From assembly GCA_029945495.1 (NCBI GenBank), contig JAQSCR010000587.1, positions 1-8,325 of the forward strand: DNA of 8,325 nucleotides, given 5' to 3'. Below the pieces are notes generated by a model, which was given only the letters and a program-made list of their open reading frames with translations, was not told where the DNA came from and searched no databases. The stretch is from Pseudolabrys sp. GTDB taxonomy: Bacteria > Pseudomonadota > Alphaproteobacteria > Rhizobiales > Xanthobacteraceae. Shown piece by piece: positions 1 through 5,553 of this stretch (the first letter of the stretch is position 1; each line of letters begins with the position of its first letter). The position numbers were made by a program, and so were the translations under genes.

Positions 1-137
1 TGGCAGGCGCCGCGCCGGCAGCGGGAGCCGCAGCCGCCGGAGGCGGGTTGGCACCGGGTGCGCCGGTCGGAGCGGCAGGCGCAGCAGCGGCGGCGGCAGC
101 AGCGGCAGCGGCAGCGGCAGTCGCAGCAGCAGCGGCC
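1..137 (-). repeat. GC-rich Ala/Pro-codon low-complexity tract in the rplY tail
   Basis: On the minus strand this stretch is mostly GCN codons (GCT, GCC, GCG) interrupted by CCN, GGN and one ACT. Residues 195-213 of L25 are 18 alanines and one threonine. Mixed GCT/GCC/GCG use argues that it is an old, selected protein tail rather than one fresh trinucleotide expansion. Runs such as the alternating GCC-GCT block could still slip and vary in length between strains. Confidence 0.75.
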
Positions 138-718
138 TTGAGTTCTTCCGCGTAGCCGGACGGCGGCACGACGGTCACCAGCGTGATATTGCCTTGCGCG
201 ATCACGCGGACACCCGTCGGCAGCTTCACGTCGCTGAGATGCTTGGAGTGGTTGATGTCGACGTCCGAGATATCGACGTCGATCGATTCCGGAATCGCTT
301 CAGCCGGGCACTCGACGTTGACGGTGTGGGTCACGATGTTGACCGCGCCGCCGCGCTTGACGCCCGGCGAGCTTTCCGCGTTAAGCACGTGCACCGCGAC
401 CCTGACGCGGATGGTGGCGCCTTCCGCGACGCGGAGGAAATCCACGTGCATCGGCAGGTCCTTGATGGCGTCGAGCTGGAAGTCGCGCGGAATCACGCGA
501 TGCTTGGTGCCGTCGACATCGACATGAAAAAGAGTGGTGAGGAAGCGCCCGGCGTAAATACGCTTGCGCAGTTCGGCATGGTCGAGCGAGACCATCAGAG
601 GGGGTTTGTTGTCGCCATAGATCACTCCCGGAATACGACCGGAAATGCGTGCTGCCCGGGAGGCCCCCTTGCCACCTTTCGGACGCACCGCCGCTTTCAG
701 TTCTTGGACGGTAGCCAT
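1..718 (-). CDS. rplY: 50S ribosomal protein L25 (Ctc/TL5 type), 3' end beyond window
   Basis: This is a 5S rRNA-binding protein of the large ribosomal subunit, in the long Ctc/TL5 form with a second beta-barrel domain. The 239 codons visible begin MATVQELKAAVRPKGGKGAS and hold the family landmarks: SRAARISGRIPGVIYG (residues 20-35), HRVIPRDFQLD (73-83), MHVDFLRV (90-97) and, in the C-terminal domain, HTVNVECPAEAIPESIDVDI (131-150). The folded part ends near residue 192. It is followed by a low-complexity tail, alanine at 195-213 broken only by Thr200, then Ala/Pro/Gly to the window edge with no stop codon seen. The start is supported by AAGGA about 8 nt before ATG. A promoter and a terminator-containing leader lie upstream (separate entries). 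The family is well recognised. The tail length and the stop cannot be seen. Confidence 0.95.
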   Translation of the reverse strand, partial: MATVQELKAAVRPKGGKGASRAARISGRIPGVIYGDNKPPLMVSLDHAELRKRIYAGRFLTTLFHVDVDGTKHRVIPRDFQLDAIKDLPMHVDFLRVAEGATIRVRVAVHVLNAESSPGVKRGGAVNIVTHTVNVECPAEAIPESIDVDISDVDINHSKHLSDVKLPTGVRVIAQGNITLVTVVPPSGYAEELKAAAAATAAAAAAAAAAAAAPAAPTGAPGANPPPAAAAPAAGAAPA

Positions 719-812
719 ATCGAGATCCTTGTCTAACCCAATGGAAAAAGGCGGCTTTTAAGGCCGCCCCGAACGCAGCAATGCCTCCAGGGGTGCCGGG
801 GGCTGCGTATCG
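719..812 (-). promoter_or_regulatory. rplY 5' leader with two hairpins (candidate attenuator)
   Basis: From the predicted transcription start near 812 to the ATG at 718 the leader is about 94 nt. In minus-strand order it holds a hairpin with perfect 7-bp arms ACGCAGC (808-802) and GCTGCGT (779-773), then an intrinsic terminator (768-745), then the AAGGA ribosome site. CCCCG in the loop of the first hairpin could pair with CGGGG at 771-767, just at the foot of the terminator, giving an alternative fold. Gammaproteobacterial rplY is known to be controlled through its own leader. Whether alphaproteobacteria do this is inference here. Confidence 0.45.
745..768 (-). terminator. Intrinsic terminator inside the rplY leader
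   Basis: Read on the minus strand there is a 6-bp perfect GC stem, GGCGGC (768-763) and GCCGCC (755-750), with a 7-nt loop CTTAAAA and then five T residues (749-745). It ends 26 nt before the rplY start codon, so it either attenuates rplY or stops transcripts from ubiK. The plus-strand reading lacks a downstream T tract, so it acts in one direction only. Confidence 0.7.
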
Positions 813-818
813 GCCGGG

Positions 819-847
819 GTTATAGCTTTAGGGGCCCAAAAGGGCAA
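819..847 (-). promoter_or_regulatory. Sigma70-type promoter for rplY
   Basis: The minus strand carries TTGCCC (847-842), a 17-nt spacer, and TATAAC (824-819). This matches the -35/-10 consensus at 4 of 6 and 5 of 6 positions with ideal spacing. It lies about 100 bp upstream of the rplY ATG and downstream of the ubiK stop, so rplY should have its own transcript starting near position 812. Confidence 0.6.
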
Positions 848-880
848 GGAAGGCGGTTTGACGGGAAGGCCCTCAACCCG

Positions 881-893
881 CCTCATCCTGAGG
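881..893. repeat. Short palindrome downstream of ubiK
   Basis: CCTCA-TCC-TGAGG forms a perfect 5-bp hairpin with a 3-nt loop, 28 nt beyond the ubiK stop codon. From general knowledge, CCTCATCCTGAGG is the core of a dispersed intergenic repeat of Bradyrhizobium-like genomes. Only the core is present here. No T tract follows, so it is not a convincing terminator. Confidence 0.4.
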
Positions 894-920
894 CCGTCGA
901 TCCAACGCTTTCGAGCCCTA

Positions 921-1202
921 TTATTCCACCGCCGGGCCGGCCTTCTTAGCCTTGCCCGCTGCCTTGCCCTCGAGCGCCTCGATCCGCACCTTCAGCGCCT
1001 CGTTTTCGTCGCGCGCCAGCGCGGCCATCGCCTTGACCGCCTCGAATTCCTCGCGCGGCACCACGTCCAGCTCGCGCAGAATGCGTTCGGCCTGGCTGCG
1101 GAACAAAGTATCGAACTCGCGCCGCACCCCCTGCGCCACACCGGCCGCGTCGTTCATCAGGCGCGCCATTTCATCAAATATCCGGTTGCTGGTTTGGCTC
1201 AT
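921..1202 (-). CDS. ubiK: Ubiquinone biosynthesis accessory factor UbiK (YqiC/BMFP family)
   Basis: This is a small 93-aa protein with the BMFP/YqiC layout. An amphipathic N-terminal helix (MSQTSNRIFDEMARLMNDAA, residues 1-20) comes first, then VRREFDTLFRSQAERILREL (27-46), the family signature DVVPREEFEAVK (46-57), a heptad-rich coiled coil to about residue 80, and a Lys/Ala-rich tail. In Escherichia coli, UbiK partners UbiJ in the aerobic ubiquinone biosynthesis complex. The Brucella homologue is described as a membrane-fusogenic protein that trimerises through the coiled coil. The ATG is preceded by GGAG at 8-nt spacing. The gene is divergent from lgt across a 142-bp gap (1203-1344), in which I saw no strong -35/-10 pair on either strand. 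The family call is firm. The cellular role is inferred by homology. Confidence 0.88.
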   Translation of the reverse strand: MSQTSNRIFDEMARLMNDAAGVAQGVRREFDTLFRSQAERILRELDVVPREEFEAVKAMAALARDENEALKVRIEALEGKAAGKAKKAGPAVE

Positions 1203-1344
1203 AGTCTATCTCCGCTCATGCGGGTTAACAATGAACTTCCGGTCTTCGGCCTGCAAGGCCGCAATGGCAAAAGTCTCGTTTCATGACACTTGTGCTAAGA
1301 GTGTTGCCGAGGGCGACCCTTACCAAGCCAATGCGGAATCCAGA

Positions 1345-2163
1345 ATGCCTCTGTTCGTCATCCCGTTTCCCTATATCGACCCCGTCATGGTCCAGATCGG
1401 ACCCTTCGCCATCCGCTGGTACGCGCTTGCCTATATTTGCGGGATTTTGCTCGGCTGGGCCTATTCGCGCGCCATGATCCGCAATGACAGACTTTGGGGC
1501 GGCCCTGCTCCGCTTACTGTCGTCGACTTCGACGACTTCGTGCTGTGGGTGACGCTCGGCATCATTCTCGGCGGCCGCACCGGCTACGTGCTTTTTTATA
1601 ATCTGCCGCACTTCATCGAGCACCCGCTGGAAATCTTTCAGTTGTGGAACGGCGGCATGTCGTTCCATGGCGGCTTCACCGGCTGCGTCGTTGCCGTGAT
1701 CCTGTTTGCGCGCGCGCGCGGCATTCCGATCCTGTCACTCGGCGACCTCACCTGCGCCGCAGGTCCCATCGGCATTTTCCTCGGCCGCCTCGCCAACTTC
1801 ATCAATGGCGAATTGTGGGGCCGGCCCGCCGAAGTTCCATGGGCTATCGTGTTTCCGCATGGCGGCCCGTTGCCGCGGCATCCGAGCCAGATCTACGAAG
1901 CGACACTCGAAGGCGTCGTACTGTTCCTCATCCTGGCGCTGTTGATCCGCTTTGGCGCCTTGAAGCGGCCGGGCCTCATCATCGGCGCCTTCGCCGCGGT
2001 CTACGCGGTCGCCCGATCGACCGGCGAATTCTTCCGCGAGCCGGATGCCCAGCTCGGCTTCCTGTGGGGCGGCGCAACGATGGGACAATTGCTGTCGATC
2101 CCGCTGTTCCTCGCCGGCGTCGGCTTTATCGTCTATGCGCTGAAGCATCCGCGAAGCGCATGA
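1345..2163 (+). CDS. lgt: Phosphatidylglycerol-prolipoprotein diacylglyceryl transferase
   Basis: Lgt is an inner-membrane enzyme that transfers diacylglycerol from phosphatidylglycerol to the lipobox cysteine of prolipoproteins, the first step of lipoprotein maturation. The 272-aa product has about seven hydrophobic segments and the expected catalytic landmarks. These are WNGGMSFHGGFTG with His108 (E. coli His103 equivalent), LGRLANFINGELWGR with Arg148, Asn151 and Glu156, and ARSTGEFFREPD with Arg224 and Glu228 (E. coli Arg239/Glu243). The ATG at 1345 is chosen because GGAA lies 6 nt upstream and the protein then begins at the family N-terminus (MPLFVIPFPYIDPV). The frame is open back to 952 but that part overlaps ubiK on the other strand. 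The last codons and the TGA fall inside a palindromic repeat (2156-2204), so the C-terminus RSA is repeat-encoded. Confidence 0.96.
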   Translation: MPLFVIPFPYIDPVMVQIGPFAIRWYALAYICGILLGWAYSRAMIRNDRLWGGPAPLTVVDFDDFVLWVTLGIILGGRTGYVLFYNLPHFIEHPLEIFQLWNGGMSFHGGFTGCVVAVILFARARGIPILSLGDLTCAAGPIGIFLGRLANFINGELWGRPAEVPWAIVFPHGGPLPRHPSQIYEATLEGVVLFLILALLIRFGALKRPGLIIGAFAAVYAVARSTGEFFREPDAQLGFLWGGATMGQLLSIPLFLAGVGFIVYALKHPRSA

Positions 2164-2204
2164 TCCCGAATAGTGCGAACCATTATTCGGATCATATCAT
2201 GCGC
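2156..2204. repeat. Dispersed palindromic repeat overlapping the lgt stop codon
   Basis: The left arm is 2156-2172 (GCGCATGATCCCGAATA) and the right arm is 2184-2204, beginning TATTCGGATCAT and ending CATGCGC, with an 11-nt loop. The arms pair except for one bulged base and an extra tandem ATCAT (2191-2195 and 2196-2200). From general knowledge, GCATGATCC-GAAAAGT-like palindromes ending in GATCATGCG are abundant intergenic repeats in Bradyrhizobium and Rhodopseudomonas. This copy supplies the TGA of lgt and fills most of the gap before the methyltransferase gene. It could act as an mRNA-stabilising stem or be neutral. Confidence 0.7.
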
Positions 2205-2224
2205 CAGAAAATGCGGGCTCCCTG

Positions 2225-3325
2225 ATGAGTGACAATACGCCGCTGGAAATCGAGATCCGCCGGCGCATCGCCGCGGCCGGACCGATGCCGGTCGACGAAT
2301 ATATGGGGCTATGCCTCGCCGATCCGGAGCACGGCTATTACACGACGCGCGATCCGTTAGGCGCGCGCGGCGACTTCATCACCGCGCCCGAGATCAGCCA
2401 GATGTTCGGCGAGCTGATCGGCCTGTGGATGACCGCGGTGTGGAAGCAGATGGGTTCGCCGGCGCTAGTCCGCGTCATCGAACTCGGTCCCGGCCGCGGC
2501 ACCTTGATGAGGGACGCGTTGCGCGCGGCGCAGGTGGTGCCGGCATTCCGCGAGGCGGTGGCGCTGCACCTGATCGAGATCAGCCCGGTGCTGGAAGCGC
2601 TGCAGGAGCGCACGCTCGAACCGCTGACGATACCGATGGTCTGGCATCCCGAACTCAGCGACGTGCCGGACGGGCCGGCGATTGTCATCGCCAACGAATT
2701 TTTCGACGCTCTACCAATCAAGCAATCAATCAAGCAAGCGAGCGGCTGGCACGAGCGTCAGGTCGGCATCGACGCCGACGGCAAGCTCGCCTTCGTGACC
2801 GCGCCCGATCCGATCCCGCATTTCGAGCGTCTGCTGCTGCAGGCAGTGCGCGCGGCACCGGTGCAATCGATTTACGAATGGCGCGCCGACCGCGCGGCGT
2901 TCGATCTGGGACGGCGGGTTCAGACAAGCGGCGGCGCCGCGCTGGTGATCGACTACGGCCATGCGACAAGCGGCGCCGGCGATACTCTGCAGGCGATCGG
3001 CCAGCATACCTACGCCGATCCGCTGACCGTGCCCGGCGACGTCGACCTGACCGCGCATGTCGACTTTGCGCAACTGCTCAAGGCGGCCGAAGCCATGGGC
3101 GCGCGAGCCTATGGGCCGATCGACCAGGGACAGTTCCTGCGCCGGCTCGGCATCGAAACGCGGGCTCACACCCTCAAGGCAAAAGCGAGCCGCGCGGTCG
3201 CCGCCGAAATCGACGCGGCGCTGGCGCGGCTCACCGGCCACGGCCGCACCGGCATGGGTGAGTTGTTCAAGGTGGCGGCCTTCGCGCATCCGTCGCTCGG
3301 CACGCCACCGGGATTCGAGAATTAG
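2225..3325 (+). CDS. SAM-dependent methyltransferase, MidA/NDUFAF7 family (DUF185)
   Basis: This 366-aa class I methyltransferase is homologous to NDUFAF7/MidA, which in eukaryotes dimethylates an arginine of the complex I subunit NDUFS2 and is needed for complex I assembly. Visible family motifs are DPEHGYYTTRDPLGARGDFITAPEISQMFGE (split between residues 33-48 and 49-63), the SAM-binding loop ELGPGRG (86-92), ANEFFDALPI (156-165), VIDYGHA (241-247) and GDVDLTAHVDF (271-281). The ATG at 2225 gives the normal N-terminus. Its ribosome site is weak (only GGG about 9 nt upstream), and translation may rely on the upstream lgt message. A 12-bp imperfect tandem duplication (2716-2739) encodes IKQS-IKQA just after the DALPI motif. 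The stop abuts the stop of the opposite-strand gene. The family is clear. The substrate in bacteria is inferred. Confidence 0.92.
   Translation: MSDNTPLEIEIRRRIAAAGPMPVDEYMGLCLADPEHGYYTTRDPLGARGDFITAPEISQMFGELIGLWMTAVWKQMGSPALVRVIELGPGRGTLMRDALRAAQVVPAFREAVALHLIEISPVLEALQERTLEPLTIPMVWHPELSDVPDGPAIVIANEFFDALPIKQSIKQASGWHERQVGIDADGKLAFVTAPDPIPHFERLLLQAVRAAPVQSIYEWRADRAAFDLGRRVQTSGGAALVIDYGHATSGAGDTLQAIGQHTYADPLTVPGDVDLTAHVDFAQLLKAAEAMGARAYGPIDQGQFLRRLGIETRAHTLKAKASRAVAAEIDAALARLTGHGRTGMGELFKVAAFAHPSLGTPPGFEN
2716..2739 (+). repeat. 12-bp in-frame tandem duplication inside the methyltransferase gene
   Basis: AATCAAGCAATC (2716-2727) is followed at once by AATCAAGCAAGC (2728-2739), 11 of 12 bases identical. 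It keeps frame and encodes IKQS then IKQA. It is unusually A-rich against the surrounding GC-rich gene. It looks like a recent slippage duplication adding four residues after ANEFFDALP. Confidence 0.65.
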
Positions 3326-3709
3326 CTACTGGCAGCGATGGCGATAACCGTCATAGCCGAGATAGGTGCCGCTACCCGGGTCATAGCTGCGATAACGCTG
3401 CGCACAATAACCCGAACCGCGGTTGCGCTGAGATTCGTTGGCGATAATCGCGCCAAGCATCAACCCGCCGAGGATACCGGCGGCAACGCCCGCGCCGTCG
3501 TCGCCACGGTCATAATCGCGATAGCCACCGCGATAGCCGCCACGATACCCGCGCCGATATTGGATTTGGGTGGCGAGCGATTCGCTGCCGGTTTGATTTT
3601 GCGCGGCGATATCTTTCGTCACAGCCGCGCCAAGCGGCGCGGCAGCCGCCGGAGCCACCAGCAGGCCGATCGACACCAGGATGCCGGTAACCGATAGGGA
3701 TGATCGCAT
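3326..3709 (-). CDS. Small secreted Gly/Tyr/Arg-rich BA14K-like protein
   Basis: The 127-aa product starts with a Sec signal peptide: MRSS, a hydrophobic core VTGILVSIGLLVAP (residues 7-20), and likely cleavage in AAAA (21-24). Next come a polar stretch, a GYRGGYRGGYRDYD repeat (about 55-68), and a glycine-zipper-like hydrophobic helix GAGVAAGILGGLMLGAIIA (72-90). The C-terminal module is YCAQRYRSYDPGSGTYLGYDGYRHRCQ (split 101-115 and 116-127). That C-terminus resembles the Brucella BA14K lectin-like immunoreactive family, with Cys102 and Cys126 able to form a disulfide. The start has AGAGGAG 8 nt upstream. A small GC hairpin (3726-3739) lies just before the ribosome site. It runs against its neighbours and its TAG touches the TAG of the methyltransferase gene. 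The BA14K assignment is probable. The function is unknown. Confidence 0.8.
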   Translation of the reverse strand: MRSSLSVTGILVSIGLLVAPAAAAPLGAAVTKDIAAQNQTGSESLATQIQYRRGYRGGYRGGYRDYDRGDDGAGVAAGILGGLMLGAIIANESQRNRGSGYCAQRYRSYDPGSGTYLGYDGYRHRCQ

Positions 3710-3746
3710 GATGGAAACTCCTCTGGCGCCGTGCGGCGCAGGTCAA

Positions 3747-3762
3747 TTATTCATATATAATA
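3747..3762. promoter_or_regulatory. AT-rich divergent promoter region, BA14K-like gene / pgeF
   Basis: In this GC-rich region, 3746-3762 is almost pure A/T and has dyad symmetry (ATTAT-N6-ATAAT). It offers a perfect TATAAT on the plus strand (3756-3761, 63 bp before the pgeF ATG) and TATTAT on the minus strand (3762-3757, 47 bp before the BA14K-like ATG). Neither has a good -35 hexamer at 16-18 bp, so exact promoter positions are uncertain. Confidence 0.35.
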
Positions 3763-3824
3763 GGTGAACTCATGGCCCGGCCGACTGCATTGATCCATAT
3801 CACGCCGGGAAGCCTCTGAATTGG

Positions 3825-4601
3825 ATGGTCCATTTGCTGCAATCCGCGAACCTCGCCGTGCTTCCGCAAATCCGCCACGGTTTCTTCACCCGGTCCGGCG
3901 GCGTGTCGCAGGGCGTCTACGCCTCGCTCAATGGCGGCGTCGGCTCGAAGGATGAACCGGCGCAGGTCGCCGCAAACCGCGCCCGCATGGCCGAAGCGCT
4001 CGGCGTTGCGCCGGAGCGATTTCTGACGCCGTACCAGATTCATTCGCCCGACGTCGTTGTCGCCGATGCGCCGTGGACCGCCGAGACGCGGCCGCGCGCC
4101 GACGCCGTCGTCACCCGCACGCCGGGACTGGCCATTGGCGTCTCGACCGCCGACTGCGGGCCGCTGTTGTTTGCCGACGACAGCGCACGCGTCATAGGCG
4201 CGGCCCATGCCGGCTGGCGCGGCGCCTTTACCGGCGTCATCGACGCCACCGTCGCCGCTATGGAAAAGCTCGGCGCCGAGCGCGCCAACATCACGGCCGC
4301 GCTCGGGCCAACCATCCGGCAGGCGAACTACGAAGTCGGGCCGGAATTCGTCGAACGCTTTCTGGCTGCCGACGCCGACAATGCGCGCTACTTCCGCGAT
4401 GCCGGACGCGATGGCCACGCCATGTTCGATCTCACCGGCTATATCGCCGCGCGCCTGCGCCAGGCCGGCATTGGGAAATTCGAGGATCTCGGCCTGTGCA
4501 CCTATGCCGAGCCCGAGCGGTTCTACAGTTTCCGGCGCTCGACCCATCTGCACGAGCCGGATTATGGCCGTCATATCAACGCGATCGCGCTCGGCGCCTG
4601 A
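3825..4601 (+). CDS. pgeF: PgeF/YfiH/LACC1-family multicopper-like oxidoreductase
   Basis: The 258-aa protein belongs to the Cu_oxidase_4 (formerly DUF152) family. In E. coli YfiH/PgeF is reported to help edit wrongly built peptidoglycan precursors. Other members, including mammalian LACC1, show purine nucleoside phosphorylase or adenosine deaminase-type activity. All three metal ligands are present: His73 in YQIHSPD, Cys111 in TADCGPLL and His128 in GAAHAGWRG. Other family motifs are HGFFTRSGGVSQGVYASLNGG (split 18-27 and 28-38) and GLCTYAEPERFYSFRR (223-238). The ATG at 3825 fits the family N-terminus, though its ribosome site is poor (GGAAG about 10 nt upstream). In related genomes this gene usually follows lgt and the methyltransferase on one strand. 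Here the BA14K-like gene intervenes, so pgeF probably has its own promoter. The name yfiH is equally used. Confidence 0.92.
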   Translation: MVHLLQSANLAVLPQIRHGFFTRSGGVSQGVYASLNGGVGSKDEPAQVAANRARMAEALGVAPERFLTPYQIHSPDVVVADAPWTAETRPRADAVVTRTPGLAIGVSTADCGPLLFADDSARVIGAAHAGWRGAFTGVIDATVAAMEKLGAERANITAALGPTIRQANYEVGPEFVERFLAADADNARYFRDAGRDGHAMFDLTGYIAARLRQAGIGKFEDLGLCTYAEPERFYSFRRSTHLHEPDYGRHINAIALGA

Positions 4602-4628
4602 CCTTTTGGCCAATCCGCTGGTTCCCGG

Positions 4629-4655
4629 CTACCGTTAAGCTTTACTTAACCGTAG
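4629..4655. promoter_or_regulatory. CtrA-type box within an 11-bp imperfect dyad
   Basis: TTAA (4635-4638), seven bases, then TTAAC (4646-4650) exactly matches the TTAA-N7-TTAAC consensus for the alphaproteobacterial cell-cycle regulator CtrA. It sits inside a larger inverted repeat, CTACCGTTAAG (4629-4639) and CTTAACCGTAG (4645-4655), with one mismatch. It lies 67 bp upstream of the lipoprotein ATG and 28 bp after the pgeF stop. Binding is inferred from sequence alone. Confidence 0.5.
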
Positions 4656-4716
4656 TCCTGCCGCTAGGCTTTGCCTGAGGCCTTAGGGGACGACACGACA
4701 GGCCGCAGGGGAATCT

Positions 4717-5436
4717 ATGAGAATGGGTCTCGGCTGTGGCGCCCGGCGCGCCGCGGGGTCTACCTTTCCACGTCTGGCCGCGTTGTTGACGGTCGCCTCG
4801 ACGGTCTTCTTGGCCGGCGCGCTGGCCGGGTGCACCACCGACGGCCAGCAAGGCGTCGCCGCGATGCAGCCGCGCGGCGCCACCGTCGCCTTTGAATCCA
4901 TCGACGGCCCGCCGCCCGGACAATTCCATACGCTGGTGCGCAATCTCAATGACGAAGCGCAGCAGCGCCGGCTGGCGGTGCTGTCGCGCGATGCGGCCTC
5001 GGCCTACCGGGTGCGCGGCTACCTCGCCGCCAAGGTGGCCAATGGCGAGACCACGATTTCCTGGGTGTGGGACGTCTTCGACCGGGACGAACACCGGGCG
5101 CTGCGGATCAATGGTGATGAACACGCCAAGCGACCCGGCAAGGGCGCCGACCCCTGGAACGCCGCCGACGACGCCATGCTGCGCCGGATCGCCAGCGCCA
5201 GCATGGAGCAGCTCGCCGCCTTCCTGACCTCGCCGGACGCGGTGCCGGTCGCCGCCGCGCCGAACGCGACGCCGGTTGCCTTGATCGGCGGGTCCGATAC
5301 CTCGCCGGAAGCGGCCGGGATCTACCGCATCTTCCGCGCCGAGGCCGATCCGGCGCCGGTGCCGCGACAGCCGCCCGACGCGTCCGCGGTCAATTCGGCC
5401 GCCGGCCGAAGGCCCGGCGCGCAGGCGAGCCTGTAA
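4717..5436 (+). CDS. Putative lipoprotein of unknown function
   Basis: I recognise no named function. The 239-aa protein has a basic N-terminus (MRMGLGCGARRAAG), a hydrophobic segment (residues about 19-35) and a lipobox LAGC ending at Cys39, so it should be lipidated by Lgt and cut by signal peptidase II. Thr40-Thr41 follow the cysteine with no Asp at +2, which in E. coli rules would favour the outer membrane. The mature part holds VAFESIDGPPPGQFHTLV (57-74) and RRLAVLSRDAASAYRVRGYLAAKV (84-107). Next is SWVWDVFDRDEHRALRINGDE (115-135), then a Pro/Ala-rich, probably disordered tail from about residue 172. A similar domain seems common in Rhizobiales hypothetical proteins. The start follows AGGGGAA at 4-5 nt. 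An alternative in-frame ATG at 4723 has poorer spacing. A CtrA-type box lies upstream. Confidence 0.85.
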   Translation: MRMGLGCGARRAAGSTFPRLAALLTVASTVFLAGALAGCTTDGQQGVAAMQPRGATVAFESIDGPPPGQFHTLVRNLNDEAQQRRLAVLSRDAASAYRVRGYLAAKVANGETTISWVWDVFDRDEHRALRINGDEHAKRPGKGADPWNAADDAMLRRIASASMEQLAAFLTSPDAVPVAAAPNATPVALIGGSDTSPEAAGIYRIFRAEADPAPVPRQPPDASAVNSAAGRRPGAQASL

Positions 5437-5497
5437 GGCTTTTCATGACGTGTTCATCCTGACGCCAAAAGGCGCGGGACAATGAATTAGACCCGTA

Positions 5498-5526
5498 TTG
5501 CCGGGCCCGCCGCGCCTTGTTATGAC
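5498..5526 (+). promoter_or_regulatory. Candidate sigma70-type promoter for prs
   Basis: TTGCCG (5498-5503), a 17-nt spacer and TATGAC (5521-5526) give 4 of 6 matches in each hexamer with ideal spacing, placing the start near 5533 and leaving about a 20-nt leader before the prs ATG. It lies within the 117-bp gap after the lipoprotein gene. That gap also holds a weak hairpin CGCC-AAAA-GGCG (5463-5474), too small to be a convincing terminator. Confidence 0.4.
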
Positions 5527-5553
5527 CCGGCTTCGGTTCATGAGGGCGGCGGA

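Noticed and set aside
194..736. Open frame of 180 codons on the plus strand
   Set aside because: It is antisense to rplY, whose protein has clear family motifs across the same stretch. Long antisense frames are expected in high-GC DNA.
741..847. Possible tRNA or small stable RNA upstream of rplY
   Set aside because: The hairpins do not make a cloverleaf, there is no T-loop signature, and the SRP RNA conserved motif is absent. A leader with terminator explains it better.
1203..1218. Six-codon minus-strand upstream frame (MSGDRL) whose TGA overlaps the ubiK ATG
   Set aside because: No ribosome site of its own. Such short frames arise by chance.
952..1344. N-terminal extension of lgt in the same frame
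   Set aside because: It overlaps ubiK on the other strand, has no Lgt-like sequence, and a good start with ribosome site exists at 1345.
1735..2148. Minus-strand frame of 137 codons inside lgt
   Set aside because: Antisense shadow of conserved Lgt catalytic motifs, with no recognisable protein features.
3741..3746. TTGACC on the minus strand as a -35 element for the BA14K-like gene
   Set aside because: The position 17 bp downstream falls on the ribosome-binding site (GAGGAG), with no -10-like hexamer.
3747..4613. Minus-strand frame of 288 codons covering pgeF
   Set aside because: Longer than pgeF itself, but the plus-strand protein has all three PgeF metal ligands and family motifs. The antisense product looks like no protein.
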